Positions 50,556 to 62,432 of a stretch of 64,000 nt of DNA are shown piece by piece (the stretch's first letter is position 1; each line of letters begins with the position of its first letter). Made by a program: the position numbers and the translations under genes. Source of the stretch: JBFXJF01 sp050175155 (GTDB taxonomy: Bacteria; Bacillota; Bacilli; Tepidibacillales; Tepidibacillaceae); assembly GCA_050175155.1 (NCBI GenBank), contig JBFXJF010000007.1:45103-109102 (forward strand), read 5' to 3'. The notes below the pieces were generated by a model. The model was not told the origin of the DNA. It saw nothing but the letters and a program-made list of their open reading frames with translations, and did not search any database.

Positions 50556-52106
50556 ATGAGCAGAAAACAAGTGTTTATATTGGTGACATTTTTGTTAGGT
50601 GTATTTATGGGTGCAATAGATGCCGGAATAGTTTCTCCAGCACTTACAACCTTAATGAGTGATTTTCAAATCGATTATAAATGGAGTGTCTGGGTAGTTA
50701 CTGTGTATACATTAGTTTACGCAGTAAGTATGCCGATAGTAAGTAAGTTAGCTGATATATATGGTCGTAAGAAAGTATTTATTATAAGTATCGCATTATT
50801 TGGTTTGGGAAGTTTTATGGCTGGATTTTCACAGAATTTGACCTGGCTGTTATTTTCGAGAATTATCCAAGCTATTGGTGGAGGAGGAATTATGCCAATA
50901 GCTAACGCAGTAATTAGTGAAAGCTTTCCAAAAGAAAAACGAGGTATGGCATTGGGTTTAGTCGGAGCAACCTTTGGAGTTGCAACGATAATAGCTCCCA
51001 ATTTAGGGGGTTTTATTACTGATTATTTATCTTGGCAGTGGATTTTCTTTGTTAATGTACCAATAGCTGTTGCTGTAATAATTATGGCATTAAAGATACC
51101 CAATCATGTTGAGGTAACTAAAAAGCCATTAGATTTGTTTGGAAGCATATTACTAAGTGGAGTTATTATTACCTTGATGTATGGCTTAACAAACTTAGAG
51201 ACTAATAATATATTAGAATCATTTTTAAGTCTGGATGTCTGGCCATTCTTACTAGCCTCTCTTATTTTGTTAATTCCTTTTGTTAAAACAGAAAACAATG
51301 CTCAAGACCCAGTAATAAAAATTGCTTACTTTAAAGATCGAAATATAGTTATTGCTCTTTTTGTTAGCATGATTACTGGTATTGGGATGATGTCAATGAT
51401 ATTTATTCCAGCATTTTCCGAGACTTTGCTTAATCTTAGCCCAGGAAAGGGCGGATATGTAACTACAATTTTGGCTGTAGCATCAGGAATTTCAGCAGCA
51501 TTTGGGGGACTTCTTCTTGATAGATGGGGTGCAAAAAAAGTAATTATATTGGGTTTTGTTTTCTGTGTAATTGGTTCATTAGCATTAGCTTTTATTGCAG
51601 TGGGTTGGGTTACATTAATAATTGGGCTAATACTAACAGGCTTTGGAATTGGTTTTACGATGGGGGCTCCATTAAATTACATTATTTTAGAGTTAACTGA
51701 TCCTGCAGAGTCAAGTGTGGCCTTGTCACTTGTTAGTTTGTTTAGGTCAATAGGTATAACTATCGGTCCGATTATTTTAGTTGGTTTTGTATCAGGGGCA
51801 GCAACTAAGATTCCAGAAAATATTCAGACTGATCTTGTAAAAGAATTTGGTGATAAGATGCCAGCAATTGATTTTTCGAGTCAAGTTTCAGCTGGAAATG
51901 GAACATCCTTTTCAGCAGATCGAATTGTTGATATGTTGCCAAGAGACATGCCTGTAAATGTTGTAAATAAGATTAGCGAGGTAATAGCAAATACAGTACA
52001 ACAAACTTTGTTAGATGGATATACGAACCTGTATATAAGTGCGGCAATAATTTTTTTTATTGGAATTGTTATGGCAATCTTATTAAAATTACCTGAAAGA
52101 AATTAG
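50556..52106 (+). CDS. DHA2-family drug:H+ antiporter (MFS, 14 segments)
   Basis: The 516-residue protein has about 14 hydrophobic segments. The DHA2 pattern includes DAGIVSPALTTLMSDF in segment 1, KLADIYGRKKVFI (motif A, about 65-77) and GATFGVATIIAPNLGGFI (motif C, about 136-153). A long extracytoplasmic segment (about 415-480) precedes the last helix. It is likely to extrude hydrophobic cations or drugs; the substrate is unknown. It lies 28 bp after plsY and may be co-transcribed. RBS GGAG. Confidence 0.9.
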   Translation: MSRKQVFILVTFLLGVFMGAIDAGIVSPALTTLMSDFQIDYKWSVWVVTVYTLVYAVSMPIVSKLADIYGRKKVFIISIALFGLGSFMAGFSQNLTWLLFSRIIQAIGGGGIMPIANAVISESFPKEKRGMALGLVGATFGVATIIAPNLGGFITDYLSWQWIFFVNVPIAVAVIIMALKIPNHVEVTKKPLDLFGSILLSGVIITLMYGLTNLETNNILESFLSLDVWPFLLASLILLIPFVKTENNAQDPVIKIAYFKDRNIVIALFVSMITGIGMMSMIFIPAFSETLLNLSPGKGGYVTTILAVASGISAAFGGLLLDRWGAKKVIILGFVFCVIGSLALAFIAVGWVTLIIGLILTGFGIGFTMGAPLNYIILELTDPAESSVALSLVSLFRSIGITIGPIILVGFVSGAATKIPENIQTDLVKEFGDKMPAIDFSSQVSAGNGTSFSADRIVDMLPRDMPVNVVNKISEVIANTVQQTLLDGYTNLYISAAIIFFIGIVMAILLKLPERN

Positions 52107-52201
52107 ATATATTAGTATTTAGCAGATATTTTAGTGCAAACTTTTTCTTTAAATGGGGGACATTATTAATGTTACTTATTTTTAAGAAAGAGGTGTTTAG
52201 C

Positions 52202-52999
52202 ATGAAGGTATTAATTTATATGCTGATTTTTGTGTTTCTACTTGGTTGTTCAAGTGGTATACAAGAAAAGCAGTTACAAAGTAGCTACGAGTATTATCAA
52301 TCAGGCGAAGATGAAGTTAAATATAAGCAACCAGATGATAACAAGGATGAATATAAGCAAACAGTTAAAAATGAAGTCGAGAAAAAAGATTTACCTCAGA
52401 AGGTTACTAAAAAAATATTAGATGTACCTATGGTTAATCAAAATCCAGAGTTGAAATATGGCTGTGAGGTTACAAGTCTTGCTATGGTCTTGCAATATGC
52501 AGGTATCAAGATTGACAAGATGACTTTGGCTAATCAATTACAAAAAGATAATGATAAATTGGTAAGAAAAAGTGGCGATATAATTAAATGGGGGGACCCA
52601 AATATTGGTTTTGTAGGGGATATGACAGGCAAAGGGGCTGGATATGCAGTTTTCGATAAACCTCTTGAAAAACTAATGAGGAATTACTTGGGTGATAGAG
52701 TTATAAATCTTACTGGAAAAGATTTTAGTCAACTTCTTAAACAAATTGATAATAATAAACCTGTTATTGTGTGGACAACGGGCGACCATAAGCTACCTGA
52801 CCGATGGGAATCTTGGTTACATGAAGGTCACAAAATAAAGACACCTTTAGATCTTCATGTTGTAGTCCTTGTCGGGTATGACGAGGGGAGTGTCTACATT
52901 AATGATCCGCTGTCTGGTGATAAAACAGAAAAAGTAAACATACAGACATTTATTGGATCATGGGATGCATTAAAAAAACGGGCGTTATCTTATAATTAA
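52202..52999 (+). CDS. Lipoprotein with C39-like peptidase domain
   Basis: The 265-residue protein has a lipoprotein signal (lipobox LLGC, Cys about 16), a charged spacer (about 20-75) and a papain-like C39_2 domain (about 78-262). Catalytic-type residues are Cys in YGCEVTSLAM (about 95) and His in LHVVVLVGYD (about 220), followed by VYINDPLSG with the third-site Asn/Asp. Such proteins act at the cell surface on peptides or cell wall. The start is ATG 52202 with AAAGAGGTG upstream; the in-frame ATG at 52169 would bury the signal peptide. Confidence 0.87.
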   Translation: MKVLIYMLIFVFLLGCSSGIQEKQLQSSYEYYQSGEDEVKYKQPDDNKDEYKQTVKNEVEKKDLPQKVTKKILDVPMVNQNPELKYGCEVTSLAMVLQYAGIKIDKMTLANQLQKDNDKLVRKSGDIIKWGDPNIGFVGDMTGKGAGYAVFDKPLEKLMRNYLGDRVINLTGKDFSQLLKQIDNNKPVIVWTTGDHKLPDRWESWLHEGHKIKTPLDLHVVVLVGYDEGSVYINDPLSGDKTEKVNIQTFIGSWDALKKRALSYN

Positions 53000-53090
53000 T
53001 GATAATGTGGTAACTATTAAATTAAATAAGCGTGTTACTAGGCATATAATATTGTAATAGTAAATAAATGGAATAAGGAGTATTAAGCCT

Positions 53091-54167
53091 GTGGAAAAAA
53101 GATTAAATATGTTTAAGGAACTTACCGAAGCACATGGAGCGCCTGGTTTTGAAAAACCGGTAAGAAATATTATGAAAAAATACCTAACCCAATACACAGA
53201 TGAGATTATACAAGATAATCTCGGGGGAATATTTGGTATTAAACGTGGGGATGAAGCTGGTCCCAAAGTAATGATAGCTGGGCATATGGACGAAGTAGGT
53301 TTTATGGTAACGAGGATAACAGATGAGGGCTTTATCAAGTTTCAAACATTAGGCGGCTGGTGGAGTCAAGTATTATTATCACAAAGAGTTAGTATCCTAA
53401 CCAAAAATGGGGAGGTAGAAGGTGTTATTGGCTCGATTCCTCCACATATGTTGACCGAAGAGATGAGAGAAAAACCATTTGATATAAAAAACATGTACAT
53501 TGATATAGGGGCTGAAAGTAAAGTAAATGCGGAAGAAATTGGGATCAAGCCAGGGCAACCGATAGTACCAATTACCCCCTTTAAAGTTATGAGCAACCCA
53601 AAGAGATTAATGGCAAAAGCTTGGGATAACAGATATGGTTGTGCATTGGCAATAGATATTTTAGAGTCACTTAAAGATACTAAGTTACCAAATACTTTGT
53701 ATACTGGGGCTTCTGTACAAGAAGAGGTAGGTCTTCGTGGAGCGAAAACGGCTGCAGAATTAATTAATCCTGACATTTTCTTTGCATTAGATGCCTGCCC
53801 TGCAGGTGATGTTTCAGGTGCTAGTGATGATGCAATGGGTAAACTGGGGGCAGGTGTTATAATTCGAATCTACGATAGATCATATATTACACATCTGGGA
53901 ATGCGGGAGTATTTATTAGATACCGTTGAATCTCTAGGGATTAAATATCAGTACTACTTATCACAAGGTGGGACAGATGCTGGAAGGGTACATCTTCATG
54001 GAAAGGGCGTACCATCAATCGTTATAGCAGTACCATCACGTTATATACATAGTCACGTTTCAATAATAGATTATGATGACTATTTAGCGGCAAAAACTAC
54101 TTTAGAAGTATTAGTAAAGAATTTAGACAAAAATACTTATAAAACAATAATGGATAGGGAAACATAG
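53091..54167 (+). CDS. M42-family aminopeptidase
   Basis: The 358-residue glutamyl-aminopeptidase/endoglucanase-like metallopeptidase has metal ligands His and Asp in AGHMDEVGF (about 63-71), Asp in AWDNRYGCA (about 178-186), Glu pair in VQEEVGLRG (about 209-217), Asp in DACPAGD and His in YIHSHVSIID (about 323). The enzyme is a cytosolic dodecamer in the family. The GTG start 53091 lies about 10 nt after AAGGAG; the next ATG, six codons later, has no site of its own. Confidence 0.92.
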   Translation: MEKRLNMFKELTEAHGAPGFEKPVRNIMKKYLTQYTDEIIQDNLGGIFGIKRGDEAGPKVMIAGHMDEVGFMVTRITDEGFIKFQTLGGWWSQVLLSQRVSILTKNGEVEGVIGSIPPHMLTEEMREKPFDIKNMYIDIGAESKVNAEEIGIKPGQPIVPITPFKVMSNPKRLMAKAWDNRYGCALAIDILESLKDTKLPNTLYTGASVQEEVGLRGAKTAAELINPDIFFALDACPAGDVSGASDDAMGKLGAGVIIRIYDRSYITHLGMREYLLDTVESLGIKYQYYLSQGGTDAGRVHLHGKGVPSIVIAVPSRYIHSHVSIIDYDDYLAAKTTLEVLVKNLDKNTYKTIMDRET

Positions 54168-54198
54168 AATCAATTAACTCCATTCCTCACCTAAGGGC

Positions 54199-54684
54199 GT
54201 GACAACAATGACCACTGAATGGTATATCTTTATTGTTAGTTTCTCTTTATTTTTGATTATAGGATATTATTTATCTAAAATAATAACAGCAAAAGAGTTA
54301 GACAAATCAAAAACAAATATAATAAGACTTCAAAATGATGGTTACGATTATATTTTATATAAAGGAAAAATAAAAGAGATGGATAGTGATTATCATCATT
54401 ACTTAACTAGTATGGATATTATTATTTATAGTAAAAGTATATTTATTGGGTTAAAAGAAGCAAATAAAGTGTTTTTGCAGTTGTCAGCTGATGCTATTCA
54501 ATCCGTCAAACATGATACAGATAAAATAGTGTTAAGCTGTCTTCAAGACTACAGTGGCAGCAATACAATAATTATTAGAGGTCTTTCTGGGAATCAGAGG
54601 GATATTATATTCAGGAAAATTAGCTTCATCTTAAAGAAAGCAAAGAAATTGACGATGAATACTCGAAAAGCAAAAATGTATTAA
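54199..54684 (+). CDS. Single-pass membrane-anchored protein of unknown function
   Basis: The 161-residue protein has one N-terminal membrane segment (about 9-27) and a mixed cytoplasmic domain. No family is recognised. The domain contains DGYDYILYKGKIKEMDSDYHHYL and a beta-rich stretch that resembles a small PH-like or SHOCT-like fold, but I cannot confirm it. The start is uncertain between GTG 54199 and ATG 54208; AAGGGC suits either. It ends before the strongest terminator of the window. Confidence 0.55.
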   Translation: MTTMTTEWYIFIVSFSLFLIIGYYLSKIITAKELDKSKTNIIRLQNDGYDYILYKGKIKEMDSDYHHYLTSMDIIIYSKSIFIGLKEANKVFLQLSADAIQSVKHDTDKIVLSCLQDYSGSNTIIIRGLSGNQRDIIFRKISFILKKAKKLTMNTRKAKMY

Positions 54685-54693
54685 TATATAGAT

Positions 54694-54757
54694 ACCCTTC
54701 CTACTGAACTGCCCCTTGTCTACTTGACAAGGGGCAGTTCAGTAGGAAGGGTTTTTT
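54694..54757 (+). terminator. Exceptionally long perfect terminator
   Basis: A 27-bp perfectly paired stem (54694-54720 with 54726-54752) has a 5-nt loop and a T-run. It is the longest perfect stem seen in the window. Confidence 0.92.
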
Positions 54758-54832
54758 ATTGAATTTTTTTGCTTATTAATTTAAAATGAGTAAGATTACT
54801 TTGTATAAAAAAAGTTGGTTTAGGAGATAAAA

Positions 54833-55711
54833 ATGCGAAAGTTAACTATTGTATTAAAATATGGAAGGGATATTTTTTTCCTGTATTTATTTATTGGGTT
54901 TATCTCGTTGCTTACTCAAATTAAAAACTTAAATATTAAAGATATAAGAGGGTTTTTTAGTGCATACTTTCGCCATCTCTATGATTACACGCTAAATTTA
55001 CTTAATGGTAATTTTGGTATGTATAACATTGGAAGTAATTTGAGAGGGATTAAAGACGATATAGGTTTATACGCCATAAATAGTTTTGAACTTTTAATAA
55101 TCAGCTTACTCGTAGGAATAATTTTAAGTATAATTATTGGTGTTGTTATAGCTACTAATAAAAAGAAGAAGAGTTTTAGCTCGGGAATACTTATGTTTCT
55201 ATCTGCTATACCTGATTTTATTTTGGTTTTACTTTTACAAATAGCAGCTATTATGTTAAACAGGGCAGCTGGAGCTGATTTAGTAAATATTGCTTCTTAT
55301 GGGGAAAAGGAAGCTTTGTTTTTACCCCTTGCAACAATGATAATTATCCCAACAGTCTTTTTAATTAAGGGTGTTATGAATGATACTTCATTAATTTTAT
55401 CGGAAGAATATATACGAACGGCTGTTGCCAAAGGTTTAACGAGATTTACTGTTATTAAACATCATCTGTTTAGCAATTTACTTATTATAATTAAAACAGA
55501 TCTAGTTAAAATGTTATCTATTTCAATAAGCAACTTATTTATTGTTGAATATTTGTATAATATTCGAGGGATTACTAGATTTCTGTTTAACTGGAATCAA
55601 TACTCGGTTTGGATGAGTGGTTTTATTATTTTGGTAATTATTTATATTTTACTATATTTAATATTGTCACTTGCTATATCCGCTTTTAGGAGGTTAGCAG
55701 TAGGTGAATAA
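54833..55711 (+). CDS. ABC transporter permease (DppB-like), orphan pair member 1
   Basis: The 292-residue protein has about 6 membrane segments. The EAA-type loop is SEEYIRTAVAKGLTRFTVIKHHLF (about 187-210), as in DppB/OppB permeases of peptide or nickel importers. The extracytoplasmic loop between segments 1 and 2 is present. Its stop overlaps the next permease gene by 8 nt. No ATPase or substrate-binding protein gene is next to it in this window, so the rest of the system must be encoded elsewhere or the pair is orphan. RBS TTAGGAG. Confidence 0.8.
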   Translation: MRKLTIVLKYGRDIFFLYLFIGFISLLTQIKNLNIKDIRGFFSAYFRHLYDYTLNLLNGNFGMYNIGSNLRGIKDDIGLYAINSFELLIISLLVGIILSIIIGVVIATNKKKKSFSSGILMFLSAIPDFILVLLLQIAAIMLNRAAGADLVNIASYGEKEALFLPLATMIIIPTVFLIKGVMNDTSLILSEEYIRTAVAKGLTRFTVIKHHLFSNLLIIIKTDLVKMLSISISNLFIVEYLYNIRGITRFLFNWNQYSVWMSGFIILVIIYILLYLILSLAISAFRRLAVGE

Positions 55712-56606
55712 GAAGCTAATATTAGGCATTATCGCAGTTATTTTATTTATTATAATATCTTTTTTTGGTGGTTTAATAGCACCATATAGTATAGATTATA
55801 TTCAAATTACAACATATAAAGATGGGGTAATTACTGCTCCTCCATCTCCTCCATCAAACGAACATCTTCTAGGGACAGATATATATGGAAAAGATATTTT
55901 ATCTATCTTACTATATGGAGCAAAATATACTGTTCTAACAGCGATTATTATTAGTTTTATTAGAGTATTGTTAGGATCATTGATAGGGATTTTCTTGGGC
56001 ATTAAAACTTTAAAAAAGAAGAAAACAATAATTAGTTCCGCTTTATTTGGAATAATTCCATCTTTTTTAATTATCTATTTTCTGTTATTTTCATTTAACA
56101 TACAAATCGAGTCTACCGAAATTAAGTTTGAAGTAATGTTAGTAACTATCTCAATTTTTGTTCTTGTAGGATTACCGGGAATTATATCGACAATCAGGGA
56201 GAAAACTGAGGGTATAATGAAAAAAGAATTTATTAGCTCTTCGATAACATTAGGTGCTAATACCCCAAGACTAATGTTTAAACATATTTATCCACAGATA
56301 TTAGAAACTCTGGTAATTTTATTTACAACCGAAATTGTGTTAGTTCTTGTTGTATACGGGCAGTTAGGCTTATTTGACTTTTTTATTGGAGGAACGGTTA
56401 TGTATTTTGACCCCATTACGTATAATAGTATTACTTGGGAATGGGCGGGTTTAATAGGTCAAGCAAGAATGTATATTTACTCAAAAAAATGGATTGTACT
56501 AAGCCCAATATTTGCTTACATTTTATTAGTTCTATCTTTTCAATTATTGGCAAGTGGGTTAAACGAATACTTTAAGAGAAAATTACATAACTATCCATAC
56601 ATCTAA
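55704..56606 (+). CDS. ABC transporter permease (DppC-like), orphan pair member 2
   Basis: The 300-residue protein starts at GTG 55704, 9 nt after AGGAGG. It has the N-terminal DppC-type segment and the sequence PPSNEHLLGTDIYGKDILSILLYGAKYT (about 50-77) that is diagnostic of the DppC/OppC group. The EAA-like loop is KKEFISSSITLGANTPRLMFKHIYP (about 172-196). It pairs with the upstream DppB-like gene. The substrate (peptide, nickel or other) is not determinable. Confidence 0.85.
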   Translation: MNKKLILGIIAVILFIIISFFGGLIAPYSIDYIQITTYKDGVITAPPSPPSNEHLLGTDIYGKDILSILLYGAKYTVLTAIIISFIRVLLGSLIGIFLGIKTLKKKKTIISSALFGIIPSFLIIYFLLFSFNIQIESTEIKFEVMLVTISIFVLVGLPGIISTIREKTEGIMKKEFISSSITLGANTPRLMFKHIYPQILETLVILFTTEIVLVLVVYGQLGLFDFFIGGTVMYFDPITYNSITWEWAGLIGQARMYIYSKKWIVLSPIFAYILLVLSFQLLASGLNEYFKRKLHNYPYI

Positions 56607-56678
56607 TTATAATTAGATTAACCAAATCATTGTAAGTAAATTTCCTTTACAAAATGTAATATTGAAAGGAAGTCTGAT

Positions 56679-57956
56679 ATGAAAAAATTTTATATCGGTT
56701 TTACAGTATTTATACTTACATATGGGGGCTTAATTTTCTTATACTTATTTAACATTGAACAAGCTTTGCCTACTGAATATTTAAATAGTTCTGCTGATCC
56801 AGCAACATTTATGACTTCGGAACAGATAAATACATCGATAGTTTATTCCAGAATTAAGCAATTTATTTTTTTTATTGGTATCCCATGGGAATGGGCTATC
56901 TACCTAATAATTTTAGCTTTAGGCTTCTCTACGACCTTTTTATTAATAGCTAAAAAAATAAGTAAACATTCGGCATTACTGCAAACAGGTATATATATAA
57001 CTTTAGTACTATTATTGGTAGCTATTTTAGAATTTCCGGTAACCTATTTTGCCTATAAGATATCTACTCAATATGGAATAAATATTCAGCCTTTTGATTT
57101 ATGGCTACTTGATAAAGGAAAAAGCTTCTTATTAGACCTAATAATTACAATACCTACAATTTGGGTTTTATATTGGTTAATTAAAACATCAGAAAAACGA
57201 TGGTGGTTTTGGGCATGGTTAATTTCAATACCATTTATTATTTTAATGGTCTTTGCTCAACCTGTTATAATCGATCCACTGTTTAATGATTTTCAATCTT
57301 TACAGGATCAAGATTTAAAAGAAGATATACTTCTTCTTGCTGCAGATGCTAATATACCTCCTGAAAATATCTTTCAAGTGAATATGTCAGATAAGACAAC
57401 TGCTATGAATGCATATGTAACAGGAATTGGGGGTAATGCTCGGATAGTTTTATGGGATACAACCCTGAATAAATTGAATAAAGAAGAGATTTTGTTTATT
57501 ACAGCTCATGAAATTGGACATTATGTTTACAAACATATTTATTGGTATCTATTAGCAGAAATATTTTTATCATTGTTAATGTTGTATTTTCTATATAAAA
57601 TTTTAAATTGGTTAATTAGTCGCTTCGGCGAAGTTTGGGGGATCAAAAGACTTTCAAATATAAATTCTTTACCACTTATTCTGCTTGTTATATCACTCTT
57701 TAGTTTTATAATTTCCCCAATTGAAAATTCAGTATCTCGTCAAATTGAACGGATTACAGATGCTTATGCAATAAAAATGACAGCAAATAAAGAGGCAGCA
57801 ATAAGTGCTTTTCAGAAGCTATCAGTAAATAGTTTGTCGGACCCCAACCCTCCTGAATTAGTAAAAATATTTTTATATTCACACCCTACAATAGTTGAAA
57901 GAATTTATTTAATAAGCAATCAAAAGATAACTATTGATAATGATCCAAATAAATAA
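56679..57956 (+). CDS. M48-family (Ste24-type) membrane metalloprotease
   Basis: The 425-residue protein has about 7 hydrophobic segments. Zinc motif HEIGHYVYKH (about 277-286) and a distal ENSVSRQIERITDAYAI (about 349-365, zinc Glu/Asp) are those of M48 CAAX-prenyl/Ste24-like proteases. GNARIVLWDTTL and FNDFQSL are family strands. It probably acts on membrane proteins or peptides; bacterial substrates are poorly known. Start ATG with AAAGGAAG upstream. Confidence 0.9.
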   Translation: MKKFYIGFTVFILTYGGLIFLYLFNIEQALPTEYLNSSADPATFMTSEQINTSIVYSRIKQFIFFIGIPWEWAIYLIILALGFSTTFLLIAKKISKHSALLQTGIYITLVLLLVAILEFPVTYFAYKISTQYGINIQPFDLWLLDKGKSFLLDLIITIPTIWVLYWLIKTSEKRWWFWAWLISIPFIILMVFAQPVIIDPLFNDFQSLQDQDLKEDILLLAADANIPPENIFQVNMSDKTTAMNAYVTGIGGNARIVLWDTTLNKLNKEEILFITAHEIGHYVYKHIYWYLLAEIFLSLLMLYFLYKILNWLISRFGEVWGIKRLSNINSLPLILLVISLFSFIISPIENSVSRQIERITDAYAIKMTANKEAAISAFQKLSVNSLSDPNPPELVKIFLYSHPTIVERIYLISNQKITIDNDPNK

Positions 57957-57999
57957 TAGAGTAAAGTTATATAAAAACTAATAAGTTAGGGTGTTCTGA

Positions 58000-58416
58000 T
58001 TGAAAAGATTAACAAAGTCAACTAATAAAATATTCGATGGTGTTCTTGGAGGTTTTTCTGAATATTTCGAGATTGATCCCGTGTGGATAAGAATAGGATA
58101 TGTTATTTTAGCGCTAGCAAATTTCTGGATTGCATTATTTATCTACATTGCCGCGGCAATAATAATACCTAAAGGTGACTTAACATTTACAGATGTAACA
58201 GAAGTAACAGAGGTAAAAGTAGTAAATAGCTCTAAGGTAAATCTTTTGTTTGGATTTGGGTTAATCCTGATTGGTATTCTTTTTCTGCTCAATCAATTAT
58301 TACATATTGATTTATGGAGATATTTATATTCAATCTATATTAATAGCAAATACTATGTCTGGGCAGTTTTCCTCATTGTATTAGGTTTATTAATAATTGT
58401 AAAAGAAAGAAAATAA
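58000..58416 (+). CDS. PspC-domain membrane protein
   Basis: The 138 residues contain a PspC domain (about 1-58; KRLTKSTNKIFDGVLGGFSEYF and the following first membrane segment). A hydrophilic linker follows, then two more hydrophobic segments (about 80-100 and 118-134), the usual clostridial arrangement. PspC in E. coli is part of the phage-shock response; in Bacillota it is a membrane-stress protein of unclear mechanism. The start is TTG 58000 after TTAGGGTG. Confidence 0.85.
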   Translation: MKRLTKSTNKIFDGVLGGFSEYFEIDPVWIRIGYVILALANFWIALFIYIAAAIIIPKGDLTFTDVTEVTEVKVVNSSKVNLLFGFGLILIGILFLLNQLLHIDLWRYLYSIYINSKYYVWAVFLIVLGLLIIVKERK

Positions 58417-58536
58417 TTATATAATTAATAAAATAGTGCTTCTCTAATATAGGGAATAAAATTTAGCTTTCTTAAAGTATATGAGGAAGCTAATTTTAAT
58501 TTTAACAATAGTTAAAAAGTCAAGAGTATAAAAAAT

Positions 58537-58600
58537 ACTTGACTAAATTAGTCAGGATTATACAATAGTAGTTGTAAGATACTTGACTAAATTAGTCAGA
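58537..58600 (+). promoter_or_regulatory. Two identical Rrf2/IscR-type palindromes at the suf promoter
   Basis: TTGACTAAATTAGTCAG occurs at 58539-58555 and at 58583-58599. The first copy includes a -35 (TTGACT) with TACAAT 16 bp downstream as -10; the second lies just after it. This arrangement suits repression of the suf operon by an Fe-S-sensing Rrf2/IscR-type protein; the regulator gene is not in this window. Confidence 0.7.
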
Positions 58601-58646
58601 ATTAAATTAATTATTTTGTTGAAAATAGTAAAACATGGAGGATTAG

Positions 58647-59430
58647 ATGATGAGTCAACCACAATTAATAATAGATAAGCTTAGGGTTTCTGTTGAAGGT
58701 AAAGAAATTCTTAAGGGAGTTTCCTTAGAAGTTAGAGGCGGAGAAGTACATGTAATCATGGGACCCAATGGTACAGGTAAGAGCACATTAGCATCTACAC
58801 TAATGGGACACCCAAAGTATAATTTAGTTTCAGGATCGGTTACTTTGAATGGGGAAAGTATATTGGATATGTCTATTGATGAAAGGGCAAGAAAAGGGAT
58901 TTTTCTTGCGATGCAATATCCTAGTGAGATTAGTGGGGTAACAAATGCTGATTTTTTGCGTAGTGCTATTAACGCAAAGCTTGGGAAGGGTAATGAAATT
59001 TCTTTGATTAAATTTATCCGTGAAATGGAGAGCAAGATTAAGTTTCTAGAAATAGATGAGTCATTTTCCCAGCGGTATGTAAATGAAGGTTTTTCAGGTG
59101 GGGAGAAGAAACGTAATGAGATTCTCCAAATGATGATGTTAAAACCAAGAATTGCTATATTAGATGAAATAGATTCAGGTTTGGATATTGATGCTTTAAA
59201 AATAGTATCAAATGGGATAAATGAGATGAAAAATACGGGGATGGGTACTTTAGTTATAACTCATTATCAACGTTTATTAAATTATATTAAACCGGATTAT
59301 GTACATGTTATGATGCAAGGACAAATCGTTCGTTCGGGTGGGCCAGAATTGGCTGAAAAGCTCGAAGCTAAAGGGTACGATTGGATAAAAGAGGAAATAG
59401 GAATTATAGATGATAAAGTAGGTAATTTTC

Positions 59431-59441
<11 letters not shown>
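58647..59441 (+). CDS. sufC: Fe-S cluster assembly ATPase SufC
   Basis: The 264-residue ABC-type ATPase has Walker A GPNGTGKST (about 40-48), signature FSGGEKKR (about 149-156) and Walker B IAILDEIDSGLD (about 168-179). Together with SufB and SufD it forms the cytosolic scaffold ATPase. ATG 58647 and ATG 58650 follow GGAGG; the second has the better 8-nt spacing. It is the first gene of the operon and overlaps sufD by 11 nt. Confidence 0.95.
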
Positions 59442-62430
<2,989 letters not shown>

Positions 62431-62432
62431 AT

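Noticed and set aside
53366..53776. Minus-strand open frame opposite the M42 peptidase gene
   Set aside because: It lies wholly within the peptidase gene, whose metal-binding motifs are in the plus frame.
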